A stretch of DNA of 64,000 bases from contig JAJEKV010000002.1 of NCBI GenBank assembly GCA_021234155.1, positions 25,970,617 to 26,034,616 of the forward strand, in the 5' to 3' direction. The notes beneath the pieces are model-generated. The model ran no database searches, had not been told where the DNA came from, and worked only from the letters and a program-made list of their open reading frames with translations. Of the stretch, positions 34,361 to 45,684 are shown piece after piece (position 1 is the first letter of the stretch; each line of letters begins with the position of its first letter). Source of the stretch: Isoetes taiwanensis. Its lineage: Eukaryota; Streptophyta; Lycopodiopsida; Isoetales; Isoetaceae. The position numbers were made by a program, and so were the translations under genes.

Positions 34361-35885
34361 GTGGCATGCTTGAGACTAGGTGGCATGCCCGAGCCACCTT
34401 GGCATGTTGGAGCCCCAGATGGCATGTTGGAGCCACCTTGGCATGCATGTTTGAGCCTAGGTGGCATGTTTGAGCCACCTTGGCATGTTGGAGCCCACGT
34501 GGCATTATGGAGTCCACGTGGCATGTTTGAGCCACCTTGGCATGTTGGAGCCTAGGTGGCATGTTTGAGCCAACCTTGGCATGTTTGAGCCACCTGGCAT
34601 GTTTGAGCCACGGTGGCATGTTGGAGCCTAGATGGCATGTTTGAGCCAACTAGGAATGTTGGAGCCTAGGTGGCATGTTGGAGCCCACGCGGCATATTTG
34701 AGCCACCTTGGCAAGTTGGAGCATAGGTGGTATGTTGGAGCCCTGGCATGTTTGAGCACGCTGGAGCCTAGGTGGCATGTTTGAGCCATTTTGTCATGTT
34801 GCAGCCTAGGTGGCATGTTTGAGCCACCTTGGCATGTTTGAGCCTAGGTGGCATGTTGGAGCCACCTTGGCATGTGGGAACCACCTTGGCATGTTTGAGC
34901 CTAGGTGGCATGTTTGAGCCACCTTGGCATGTTGGAGCCCACGTGGCATGTTTGAGCCACCTTGGCATGTTTGAGCACGCTGGAGCCTAGGTGGCATGTT
35001 TGAGCCACCTTGGCATGTTGGAGCCTAGGTGGCATGTTGGAGACCATGTGGCATGTTTGAGCCACCTTGCCATGTTAGAGCCTAGGTGGCATGTTGGAGC
35101 CCTGTGGTGGCATGCTTGAGCCACCTTGGCATGTTGGAGCCCACGTGGCATATTTGAGCCACCTTGGCAAGTTGGAGCATAGGTGGCATGTTAGAGCCCC
35201 CAAGTGGCATGTTTGAGCATGTTGGAGCCTAGGTGGCATGTTGGAGCCACCTTGGCACGTGGCATGTTGGAGCCCACGTGGCATGTTTGAGCCTAGGTGG
35301 CGTGTTAGAGCCACCTGGCATGTTGGAGCCTAGGTGGCATGTTTGAGCCAACTTGGCATATTTAAGCCTAGGTGGCATGTTGTGAGCCACCTTGGCATGT
35401 TGGAGGCTAGGTGGCATGGTGGAGCCCACGTGGCATGTTTGAGCCACCTTCGCATGTTTGAGTGTAGGTGGCATGTTTGAGCCCACCTTGGCATGTTTGA
35501 GCCTAGGTGGCATGTTGGGAGCCCAGGGTGGCATGTTTGAGCCACCTTGGCATGTTTGAGCCTAGGTGGCATGTTGGAGCCACCTTGGCATGTTGGAGCC
35601 CAAGTGAGCCCCAGATGGCATGTTTGAGCCTATGTGGCATGTTTGAGCCACCTAGGAATGTTGGAGCCTAGGTGGCATGTTGGAGCCCACGGCATATTTG
35701 AGCCACCTTGGCAAGTTGGAGCATAGGTGGCATGTTGGAGCCCCGTGGGCATGTTTGAGCACGTTGGAGCCTAGGTGGCATGTTTGAGCCATTTTGTCAT
35801 GTTGGAGCCTAGGTGGCATGTTGGAGCCACCTTGGCATGTTTGAGCCTAGGTGGCATGTTAGAGCCACCTTGGCATGTTGGTGCC
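34361..35885 (+). repeat. Main 19-bp minisatellite array (~1.5 kb, roughly 80 units)
   Basis: Same unit as 29930-30250, GGCATGTT(T/G)GAGCC plus a five-base variable end, in the same orientation, with occasional short or fused units (for example GTTTGAGCACGCTGGAGCC). It is not a CRISPR array because there are no unique spacers. The minus-strand ORFs rich in Pro, His, Cys and Leu are artefacts of the repeat. Confidence 0.9.
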
Positions 35886-35984
35886 CACGCTATGCAAAAA
35901 TAGGTGTTAAGTAATTGAAGTAGTTGAAGTAACTTGTGTTACATGGAATACTAGTATAAGAACATGTGATCGCGGCACGCATCA

Positions 35985-36490
35985 CATGTAGCAAATCAAG
36001 TACTGGCCCTACCACTATAAAGACCCGTGATATGGAAGGATAGGACATGTAGAGAATCAAGTACTCTTTTCCTACTTCTATAAAGACATGTGAGAATAGA
36101 AGTATTACACATGTCGTAATTCATGTATTCTTTCCTACAATGCCTTAGCAAATAAAGTACTCATCTCTACTACTACTAAAAGACATGTGACATGGAAGCA
36201 TATGACATGTAGAGAATCAAGTATTCTTCCCGACTTCTATAAAGACATGTGACAATAGAAGTATTACACATGTCGTAATTCATGTATTCTTTCCTACAAT
36301 GCCTTAGCAAATAAAGTACTCTGTCCTACTACTATAAAGACATGTGAATGGAAGTATAGGACATGTAGAGAATCAAATATTCTTTTCTACATCTATAAAG
36401 ACATGTGACAATAGAATTATTAGACATGTAGAAATTCAAGTACTCTTTCCTACAGTGGATTGTATTATAAAATGACATGTCACAATAGAA
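35985..36490. repeat. ~160-bp tandem repeat, about three copies
   Basis: The anchor GACATGTAGAGAATCAA occurs at 36043, 36204 and 36360 (periods 161 and 156). Each copy has a diverged half-unit with ACACATGTCGTAATTCATG. AT-rich with no ORF. Confidence 0.75.
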
Positions 36491-38293
36491 GAAACTACAA
36501 AACAACAGTGGATGTTTTAGTCCACTGAAAAAAGAACACCATTATCGAACAAAACCATACCTTCACAAATCCACATGTAGGATTCTTTGAAAACAGGACA
36601 TGTAGACCTACCAAAACTGATGTTTTCAACAGTGGACCAAAAACCGGGGTGAGTGTGTTGTCAATGCTTGCAATAAATGTGTTGAAGCAGTTTGGGTAGA
36701 TGTATGCATTCAGATTATGGCAAACTACCTTATGATAAGAGAAAAGCATACTTCTCCTGAAATTAGGGTGGTTGAAAATAAAAAAGATAGCAGGTTTGTG
36801 GTTGTATTTCAAGGCAAGCAGGTCTCTTCTGCAGGTCAATTATCATTAGTTTGGGAATTTCATGCTATTTTCCTCATCTCTTTCTATTGGAACACTGTAT
36901 GTTTTAACAGAACAATTACCTTCTTAAAACACAGTCTTCCATAGTGTATTGTAATAATATAGCGAGAGTCTAGAGCTAAGAAAATCATATCAATTTCTTC
37001 ATCTAACTTCATAAATTTCTATACTGATGGCTAACTTCTTCATTATCATCCATACCTCAGCTATGATTGTCACAGAATACCAAGTTCAAGTCAATCCCTA
37101 TCTGCCTGCACCAATCCATAAAGGCAAGGCCATGAATATTTTCTTTCTTGAGTCCTTATTTCATCAGAAGTTGTAGATACTAATGTTGCATTACACATAT
37201 TATCCTTCTCGAAGATTCAAGATGCCTTGCTCTATCGCAACAATGAATATGCATATTGGATTCTTTCATGAAATTATAGTTTGTCAATCACATACTAACA
37301 AACTATTCATTCACATGGGCAATCTACAAATGATTCAGAATACAGATTTTTAGCTATATTGACACGTTGCACTTCCAAGGGTTTCAATTCTCACGTCTCT
37401 TATATTAGTGCCAATGTTGCATTGTCCCATTGCACTTAACGCTTTCAAGTGCGGCATCTCTAATATTAGTGCTGATATTTTCCAATTGGTTGACATTATC
37501 AAATTAGTCTCTACATACTAGCATGTCAAAATGTTTAAATAAAGACTACAATGCAACTTCACCTTTCCAAAAACTACACCTTAGAACATCACCAACATTT
37601 CACTTCTCCGTACCATAGCAGAAGCTCTAGGATCACCAACACACAGGTGCAATCAATCAATATCTCGCCTATAACTTCACTCGAACTCTACAAAATCTTC
37701 TAGGTTCCTTGCATGCTCCACTTCACAATGTTTATAGCGATATTGACATGCGCTTCTCTTTTATTATACTAGCATAACCAATTCTACATATTTCTTTCCC
37801 TCTCAAAACATTGTCAATACCAACCACTCCAAGAGCATAGTCCTTTATAATATACGGGCATCTTCTTGCAAACATGAGACTTCAACTACGACTACAAAGG
37901 ATCGATACAATTTCAGATGCCACTACATACACTTATAACTATACTTTCGCCACTTACAATGTCGCTAACCTTCATGTTATTTATATCGTCAAGCTAACAT
38001 CCTAATAATACCTACCACTTCTTGCACATTATCCCGACGTCATAGATTGCATTGGTCTTTATATTGTCGCCCCTTAGCACCATCTATGAAACAATACGAA
38101 TATTACCCCATACTTATACATCGTTTTCAGAATGAGCAATCGTACAATAGCTCAACTACAAATCAACAAATCACATCCTCACAAATTTGAATTCTAATTC
38201 ATCTCAACTACTTGCATATCAAAACACAACAAAATGCAAGTATCTGATTGTTCTACCCAACCATCACATGACCATCTCTTCAAATCTTCAAAA
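36491..38293. other. No gene seen
   Basis: AT-rich, C-rich on the + strand from about 37.3 kb, with only unsupported short ORFs. Nothing recognisable before the Helitron-type end at 38294. Confidence 0.3.
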
Positions 38294-38321
38294 GCCCGGC
38301 AACGCCGGGCACCATAACTAG
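38294..38321 (+). mobile_element. Helitron 3' terminus (hairpin plus CTAG)
   Basis: GCCCGGC-aac-GCCGGGC hairpin (38294-38310), spacer ACCATAA, CTAG (38318-38321), then T. It differs from the 3' end at 23744-23771 by one base in the loop, so it is the same Helitron family. Confidence 0.8.
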
Positions 38322-40826
38322 TATTTTGTAAGATCATTTTCCAACATGCAAACATAGCAATAAATTCTTTGTTCTAGCAAGATATCCTCATTGGCATTTT
38401 TATTATTATTGTCGTCAGTGATATTTGGTAGGCATTTTGACCAATTTGCACCTATGATATTTGGTAAGCATTTTGACCAATTTGCACCTATTGGTAAGCA
38501 TTTTGATCAATCTACACCTGTTCAGTTGTTATAGATCTTAACGCCAGATTATTGCACCTTCCATTGTTGCAATTGTTAAGGTAAAATTCTCATGGTTCTG
38601 CCCCATGATGGCAACATGACCTAATACAAGGGCTATGTCTTCTATATTCACACTCAAATTCTTGCCCTATAAAGTACAATTTATATATGTAACAATAAGT
38701 ATTGCAAATATCAAGTAACGAACAATTGTGTAACATATAATACATAGTATTACTGATATAATATATATTTTGAGAACTACTTTTCAAAATTGCAAACGAT
38801 AATTGCATAACGTTTCTCAATTTTTGCTAAATAGTGGTCATGATCTACCTATGCGTAGCTATCATTGAAAATCAACCATCCGAGCCCTAAGTCTAACTTG
38901 TAGTTACCTAAGATATGGCTATTCTGCGTTGTGGCTATAGCTATATAATGCAAGGATAAAATGTCCGATGTTAGGAAAAGCTATGGTGGATGAGATCCCT
39001 TGAAGATTAAAATAAGTCTGGCATGGATTGACAGGGCATCGGCAAACGGTGAGTGTACCTTGAACCCTTCCTTTTTCTTTCATTTTTCATGCTCAGAAGC
39101 TATTCCCTTCTTTTTCTTTTGTTTTAGCTCCAATCTTTCTTTAACCATGGCCTAGAGGTCTTGGTCCTTTTGAGAATTATATTCAAAGATATATCTCTGC
39201 CCAAAATCACTACCCATTACATTGTTTGGAGATTCCCTCTGCAAAAAGGTCGAATTTGAACAGACCCATCAAACTTTTGCTGCAAAGCTCCAGCTATGGC
39301 TTGGATCATTATTGACATTTTTGTTTAATGTTTGAACAGAAGTTTTGTTTTGGAATATGGGCTATGGCTATAGCGAGTGTATCATAGCCAGGCCTTCAAG
39401 ATTGTTGCCATTGATGTCGATACAAACTAGCATTGACTTTTATCTAGACCTTTCTGCTGAGCTATGTGCTTGGATTTACTACCTTGTGCCGGAACGCATA
39501 CTGAAGTTGCAGTAGGTTATTTGCCATCAAGAAATTTTAGGTAGCTATCTAGGACATGGTGAGAATTAGACCACTCAATAACAAACAAGATGAAGAACCT
39601 CCATTTACAACATAGTTGCAGGGCAACCCAAGGGCAACCCAAGTTGCAAGGGCACCTTATTTTAAAAATAGCCTGAATAGGTGGTACAACATAAAGTATG
39701 TGCCAGCAATACTTATTTTTATTGCCATATGAGTTGTTTCCAAAATTGCCGCAAAAATGGGGGCATTCATGCTCTTTTTCTTAATATTCGCCCTCTTGGC
39801 CACGCCTCCTTTTTTTATTCATTTAAACCATTTTTTTGAAGTACACTTGTAACATAATATTTGAATTCGGGAACAAAATTTTCAATCTAGTAGCTCCAAA
39901 ATGATGCCGAGAAAGCAAGGACTCGACATCAACATCCATGTTAGATGGACGTAGATATTAAGAGGAGGACAGCGTCAAGTTTTGCAAAGCTAGTTCCACA
40001 AATGACGGATACATGTGGCTAAGATGGTAATGGGACATTTATTAGTCATTCAAACAGTGTTAGAAAGATCAAGTTCAACTGAACATGTTGCTGCATAAGA
40101 CAAATAGAGGCATCTAACTTGTGTTTGTATCTTATAGATTAGAATATCAGCAAGAAGGGTTGCAAAATAACTTACGAACATCAACAATTACATCAAAACT
40201 ATACAACTTTGAAACTATCAAAAGGTTATGTCTTGTTTGCGTTTGAACAAAATGTAGGTAGACGACCGTAATAAAAATGGGCAACAATGAAGTGGCAAGG
40301 TTTTTGGATTCCAGGTCGTCTTTGTGAGGTCATAGTAGTTGGCCATATTGTTGGAGAATGCAGGACAATTGGTCATTGGTCATGAGGTCATGGTTGTTGG
40401 TCTTATACTTCTAGAAAATTAGAGATACACGAGACCGTTCTTGGGGTGGTGGTTGCATGAGCATTGTTTAAAGAATAGAATATAATAGAATAGAATGGTT
40501 TTTATGGCAGTTGATAAAGTAAAGAGATGGAGAAGAAAATATGTGCAATATTCAAACATAAATTGAAGTGGAGATTGGGGAAGAACAGGTGGCAAGAGTA
40601 CTAGAAAATATTTCAAAAGAGAAGGAAAAAACAGTAAAAGCATATGCTAATGGTTGCCGCCCAAATGGCCGGTTATTTGCTTTTCAAGGAATGCGGCAAA
40701 AAGGGGCACCCAATTCCAATATTCCGATTCCATTCTGCCCTTTTGGTCCACCCTGGCATGCCACGTCATTAGAACATTTTATCCCTTAAATTCTGCTCTG
40801 CTCCAACAGAATTTCGGATTTGGCAC
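38322..40826. other. No gene seen; upstream flank of the phosphatase gene
   Basis: AT-rich intergenic DNA with scattered short ORFs. A short direct repeat of the type GGTAAGCATTTTGACCAATT lies near 38428-38505. Promoter elements of the downstream gene cannot be pinned down. Confidence 0.3.
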
Positions 40827-41537
40827 TTGCATTTTGGATCCGGTAGCTCCAAAATGATCTCCATCATCAACCATATCCTGCATCCCCATCAAAAGGGCTT
40901 CAGCAATCATCGCAACGGCAAAATTCCAAGCTTTATTAAGCCTAAATCCTTGCTTCCAGAACAGAGCCTTGATCAGGCCGGAAAGCCTACCCTCGTCCTT
41001 GATTTGGACCAAACTTTGGTCGATTCTAGCTTCGAAAATCACACCAGCAACCATGATTTTGTTCTTCGTGTTAATTCCCCTGATTCGGAATTGAAAGTGA
41101 ATGTTTTTATGTGGAAACGGCCTGGATTGCATCAATTTCTGCAAAGCATGGCAGAAATTTATGAAATTGTAGTGTTTACTGCTGCAGAGAGGTTCTATGC
41201 AGATGCTGTACTCGATGTAATTGATTCTTGTGGGGTTATTGCTCACAGATTGTACAAGGATTCGTGTTCAAAGGGCGGTCTCAAGGATTTGTCGAAACTT
41301 GGCAGAGATTTGAAGAGGGTTATTGTGGTTGATGATAATCCTTGGTGTTATGCGGTCAATCCTGAAAATGGGCTCTCTGTCACTCGATTTTCATTTGAAA
41401 ATAAACGCCAAGACAGGGAACTGCTGCGCCTTGTTCCATTTCTGAGGATGTCTGCAAAATCAAGTGATCTTAGAACAAGGGTAAAACTGTGGAATAACTT
41501 GGCAAGTATTCATTCCTCTGCTTGCAAAGAGTTATGA
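40827..41537 (+). CDS. FCP1/SCP-type HAD phosphatase (CTD small phosphatase-like)
   Basis: Intronless ORF of 236 codons. HAD-superfamily FCP1 homology domain: catalytic DLDQTLV (residues 59-65, the DxDxT motif), VFMWKRPGLHQFL and VVFTAAERFYADAVLDVID (about 93-133), KDLSKLGRDL and VVDDNPW (about 153-173), then a conserved tail with LLRLVPFL. All catalytic aspartates are kept and the length suits a plant SCP-like protein. Relatives dephosphorylate RNA polymerase II CTD serines or other phosphoproteins, usually in the nucleus; the substrate here is unknown. The Met at residue 10 (40854), followed by a more typical start, may be the true start. Absence of introns could mean a retrocopy, but no poly(A) tail or broken codon was noticed. 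It is the only complete ordinary gene in the window. Confidence 0.85.
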   Translation: MHFGSGSSKMISIINHILHPHQKGFSNHRNGKIPSFIKPKSLLPEQSLDQAGKPTLVLDLDQTLVDSSFENHTSNHDFVLRVNSPDSELKVNVFMWKRPGLHQFLQSMAEIYEIVVFTAAERFYADAVLDVIDSCGVIAHRLYKDSCSKGGLKDLSKLGRDLKRVIVVDDNPWCYAVNPENGLSVTRFSFENKRQDRELLRLVPFLRMSAKSSDLRTRVKLWNNLASIHSSACKEL

Positions 41538-41609
41538 GGTTATGAGAAGTTTTGTACTAGGCTATTGCGAAGAGTTATGAGGTTATGAGAAGTTTTGTAC
41601 TAGGCTATT
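41526..41609 (+). repeat. Tandem duplication of ~42 bp at the gene's 3' end
   Basis: Two nearly identical copies containing AGAGTTATGAGGTTATGAGA and TTTGTACTAGGCTATT. The first includes the phosphatase stop codon; the second is in the 3' UTR. Confidence 0.85.
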
Positions 41610-41738
41610 AATGTACATAATATGTTTTGAAACCCAAACGGATGGCTTAATAACACACTTATCTTCTATAGTATGTTTTGTCACAATTGAAGGCTTGTTG
41701 TTGTACTATGTAAGTGGTATGGCCAGGTTAAATAAATG

Positions 41739-41918
41739 CCAGGGTCTTAAATATCATCCATTGTCATGTTTGAACCAGCGTAAAGTCTGAAAAACTCCGT
41801 GTGTTTTATTTCTGTCTTTGGCTTTAACTTAACAACACAGAAAAAACTCGCTAAGTCCACAAACACCGTGTATTTTCTTTGGTTCAAACATGAGAGTGGA
41901 TGATATTTAAGATGCTCG
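41739..41918. mobile_element. ~180-bp MITE, probably Mutator-like
   Basis: Imperfect terminal inverted repeats (left CTTAAATATCATCCA from 41746; right TGGATGATATTTAAG ending at 41911), extendable to the element ends with a few mismatches. It is flanked by identical 9-bp direct repeats AAATAAATG (41730-41738 and 41919-41927). A 9-bp duplication fits MULE-type transposition. Confidence 0.65.
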
Positions 41919-42303
41919 AAATAAATGTATATCAACTTGATAGTCACAATTACAAAGAACTAATGAGCTGGCATATATCATTCCCTTTTCAAATATTTAT
42001 TTAAAAAGAAAACTGACAATGCTGACCATACTATACTTCCTTCTTTTCTCCGCAATCTAGTTCCTTCTCAAAAAAATAAAGAAAGAAAAAGTAATATCTT
42101 AAAACTTCCATATAAGGAAATTTTCTATTGCAGATGAAAACCAAGATCTCATCCAACAAAATTCAACTAAAGAACAATTTGTTCATACCTTCGAAGTTCA
42201 AGAATGAATACTAGCCAAACCACCTGATTCGATTCAATTCAATTCATTCTTTGCAGATTCTGGAGGAAGCAGCAACAACTTGATCAATGAAGGAGTGTCT
42301 CTT

Positions 42304-43823
42304 TGTGATGTTCCCCTGAAACAGACGCTATAAATATGTATATTTCTGGGCCACGCCACTGTGCAAGTCTACTTTAGTAGCCTTGTACACCATAGTAGGT
42401 GGAAAAGGGAGCATGGCTAAGTTATTCATATAACTTAGCCAACCTTAGGCATAGGACCATTTCCACATGGCCTCACCCTATTGGGCATCCGCCACATGGA
42501 AGCACCCCATTGGAGCCATGTAGTAGTGACATGGAACCCTAATCTATAAATGGCCAAACCCTAACCCTGGACCATTTTTCTGGCTCCAACAGTCTTGGAA
42601 ACTTGTTCGTGCTCGAAACTCCGTTTCGAGAACCGTCTGTTGTGGCACAGCATAGCACAGCAGCCCCCGAGCGTGCGCGCATCAATAGAAGTGGGAGCTA
42701 CGTCGAACCCCTTGAAGGCCATGGAGACGCCGGGAGTAGGAGGGAGTTCCTCAGGAGCAGGTATTTGGGTTAGAGTTCTTTGTAGATCATCTGGAAGTTA
42801 GGACTCCAGATGAGTTAGCATTTCGTGTCTCTAGTAGAGCCTTCCTAGAACCCTCAGTCTAGATCTTAAACCCTAATCAATGAACCCTAACTGTAAGTTA
42901 GATGTATATGATTAGGTTTAGATGTTCTTCTCATTATTATCATGTTATGTGGATATGTGATGTTGGTTGATCATGGAAGGGGGATAGAGACCTAGTAGCC
43001 ATTACTTAACGATGCTCCTAGTTTAGACCCCTTTAGTTCCTGTTACTATGCGGCCTGTGCATAGGAACCCACCGGGCTACGGGGGCTATGATATGGCTCA
43101 GCACCAGATAACGGGGCTAGAGGAGAAGCAGAGGGAGGGTCCCTGCTGAGTGCGGCTACTAGGGACCCCATAGCGGGCTAGGCCTATGGCCAGTCACTTC
43201 GAGTAGGCCGGGCATGGGTCCGACACCTCCTGGGGCAATGGTGTCGCCCTGCCTCTCAAGAGCTGCAGGTGACGGCCTGGCTCTTGTTTTGGGGGGGTTA
43301 AGTCAGGTAAGAATCGTGTGTCGCCATGATTATCTAACCGCTTGCGGAAGCTCTAGACCCCGGGAAGGGGAGATGGAGGGCCTTCCTGCCTCGACGGACC
43401 GGGGAGATGCAACCTGGAGCAGTCTCGATGGATGATACCATGAGATTGCATATCCGGAAGGCTAGAGTCGTACCAGAGCCCGATCTAGCCCATCTGCAAA
43501 GTATGCACAGCCCCACCATTGTTATGACTCGGCCTGCTCTATCTTGTGCCCTAGCCTTCTACCTCCCCATGAGTCCGAGCCTTGGGTAGGAGCTCTTCGT
43601 GGTAGTTCGATGTATTGTTGTTGCTAGTTCTAACGTTGTTTATGATTCCACTGCTATAGGAGCCCATAGGGGAAGGGCGCACAAGGCACCTTCGTGTCGC
43701 CTTCCTGCACTAGGGATACCCTAAAGTGCAGGATAGACGGAGGGCCCGTGCTGTCGAAGGACCGGATGGGGGATTTCCTACGGAGTGTACGGGGGCGCCG
43801 TATATTTTGTAGGGAGCGTCACA
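42304..43823 (+). repeat. 5' LTR of element 2
   Basis: TGTGATGTTCC ... GCGTCACA, 1.52 kb. Contains a TATA-like CTATAAATGG near 42542. It differs from the 3' LTR by substitutions and by reciprocal deletions: the 3' copy lacks a stretch of about 300 bp corresponding to roughly 43.2-43.55 kb, while this copy lacks a ~60-bp stretch present near 54255-54315. Confidence 0.9.
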
Positions 43824-43824
43824 A

Positions 43825-43836
43825 TGGTATCAGAGA
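43825..43836 (+). other. Primer-binding site (initiator Met-tRNA type)
   Basis: TGGTATCAGAGA starts one base after the 5' LTR end. It matches the standard plant iMet PBS TGGTATCAGAGC at 11 of 12 positions. Confidence 0.9.
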
Positions 43837-44325
43837 AATGTTCTTGGTTGACCAAGAGCTAGCACTGACCATGTCCCTGAATAGGTAGATTAATTGGCCT
43901 AGTTAAGGAATGGAATGAGAATTCTATTCTTGAACCGCGAAATGTAGGGGGAAATTTTTTTCCCATTAGCAGGGTTATAATTATTAGATTAAGTATAGTC
44001 TAAGTGGTAGAAATAATATAGTTAATTAAAAGAAAACCTTCTAGTAAATTGAGCTCAAGTTATTCATGAACCGCATTTTTCAAGCAAAAATTGAACGAGA
44101 AATCGCTCAAGAAGAAGGCTGAAAGAAATGGTGCGAAATGACCAATATTTGGCCCAAAAGAAATAGGAAATTTCATGAAATAGTTAAGTGATTAGGGAAA
44201 GTACCTTAATTAATGACCCATAGTTATCTCAGGCGCTTCGGATTGAGTGCCTATATATATTCCATGATTATATTATGTATGTATCTGTTTGCCATAGAGG
44301 CCCGGGGGCCTAAAATGGCTTGATC

Positions 44326-44700
44326 AATTAAATTAAATTAAATTAAATTAAATTAAATAAATTTACTCTTAAGAAAAGTAGCCACTAAATCTATAGAAGC
44401 ACCTCTACACCTTATAAGTCCCCAAATAGTAGCTTGAACCTCCCCTTTACTCTTGTAAGGCGAATTATAAGCTAATCTCCGAAGCTGCCATAGGAGTGTC
44501 CACTGAACGAACAGTCTGCAAGATCGACCCAAAGGAGCCGCGAATAGACATAGTCGACCATTGATAGAGGCAAGAACGCTCGAAGAGGCCACCATCAAGG
44601 AAGCTAAGTTGTTGAGAGGACCAAACAAGTAGCTAGGAAGGTTGGAAGCCCCAGCTTGCACCAGAACATTTGAAGCAATCAAGGGCAGCGGCAAACACAT
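44326..44700 (-). repeat. AATTA microsatellite and possible LINE 3' fragment
   Basis: A run of AATTA repeats (44326-44362) sits next to a minus-strand open stretch (44353-44700). Read on the minus strand, the microsatellite would be the 3' tail of a retroposon. The protein is not clearly recognisable, so this is tentative. It lies in the leader of element 2. Confidence 0.25.
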
Positions 44701-44808
44701 TCTTGAGGCCTTGCGGCCTAGACCAGATGACGAACTTAGCCACTCAAGCTCTTCAGATGAATCGTTTCACTCTTGGAGGAGTAATGGCTTAGCACTTCAG
44801 ATGAATGA

Positions 44809-45684
44809 TTGCAAGGCTCGGGGGAAATTGAGATCGTGGCGTCCGCTTCTGGAGGTGAGGAGCAAGTAGCAAGAGCAACCTCGGCAACAGGAGCAACCCC
44901 AACAACAGGAAGAGCGGGTGAGGAGCAAGTAGTAGGAGCAACATCGGCAGTAGGAGCAACCTCGGCAACAGGAGCAACCCCAACACCAAGAAGAGTAGAT
45001 GAGCAGCAAGCAGTAGGAGCAACCTCGACAGTAGAAGCAACTCCAACGGTAGGAACAACAGCAAGAGGAGCCAGCAATGCGGAGGAAAAGGGAGGAAGAG
45101 ACAAAGGCACGGAGAAGCGAACAAGGAGGCGTGAAGCTAGGCGTAGGAGGAGCGTGTACCAGAGAACCACAATCGGATGAACTGGAGGAGGATGAGCCCG
45201 AGGAGAAAGGACCACACCAACAAGAAGAGGGCCAAGGAGGGCAAATCAGCGAGAAGCCATTTAAGCTAAAGCAAGGTATTGAGTACGAGAAGAAGAAGGC
45301 AGCATGCAAGATTTATCTCCGCCAATGGATCTGACATTTTTACTGATACTGTAAGTAGAGTGCCGGAGTCCGGCAAAGGCAGCCGACCAAATTCCAAGTA
45401 CAGTAGAGCTGCTCGGCATACTTGGCATTGCCAACAGTGCACCAGTCTGATGATTCAGAAAGCCTCTTTTCAAGTGCCTACATCAAGGGTCTATGCAAGA
45501 GTTCAAGATGGGCTATAACTACAGAGCCACATCAACGACGGCGGGGTCTTGCCAGGAAGTGGCTGAAGCAGAGTGAACTCAACTTTTCGAGGAGGCCAAG
45601 ATCTGCGCTATTCATGCCAAGAAGATGACCATTATGTTCAAGAACGTGAACTTGGCACGGAGGTTTAGAAAAGATAAAATTTAG
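44809..45684 (+). pseudogene. ORF1 of element 2: decayed histone H3-fold protein
   Basis: Starts with low-complexity Ala/Thr/Glu repeats (44.81-45.05 kb) and a basic stretch (EKRTRRREARRRR near 45110-45150). From 45399 one frame gives AARHTWHCQQCTSLMIQKAS then FQ, matching the alpha-N/alpha-1 part of H3 (ALREIRKYQKSTELLIRK then FQ). A frame change follows, then 45547-45681 gives QEVAEAE, an in-frame TGA, TQLFEE, CAIHAKKMTIM and NLARRFRK, matching alpha-2 and alpha-3. About 23 of 42 residues in this last part equal canonical H3. It ends in TAG at 45682-45684. The alpha-1 to alpha-2 spacing is about two codons longer than canonical, as in many CENH3 proteins, but indels make that uncertain. It lies between the PBS and an ORF2 remnant, the same relative place as ORF1 of element 1. 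Confidence 0.8.

Larger units (their letters stand above)
16301..38321 (+). mobile_element. Possible large outer Helitron-like unit (ends only)
   Basis: The left end (16301, preceded by A) begins TCCTATTGTTTAA, the same terminus as the well-defined Helitron at 19188. The right end carries the same 7-bp-stem hairpin (38294-38310), spacer and CTAG followed by T (38318-38321) as the inner Helitron. Pairing these ends gives a 22-kb unit containing the inner Helitron and the minisatellites. No replicase/helicase ORF is present and no empty site is visible, so the two ends may instead belong to separate broken elements. Confidence 0.3.

Noticed and set aside
34341-35572. Minus-strand ORFs rich in Pro, His, Cys and Leu
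   Set aside because: Direct translation of the 19-bp minisatellite; frame and length depend only on unit indels.
34361-35885. CRISPR-like array
   Set aside because: Repeats are contiguous and diverged, without unique spacers, in a plant nuclear context.
44736-45309. Minus-strand ORFs rich in Ser, Cys and Leu
   Set aside because: Shadow of the Ala/Thr/Glu low-complexity part of element 2 ORF1.
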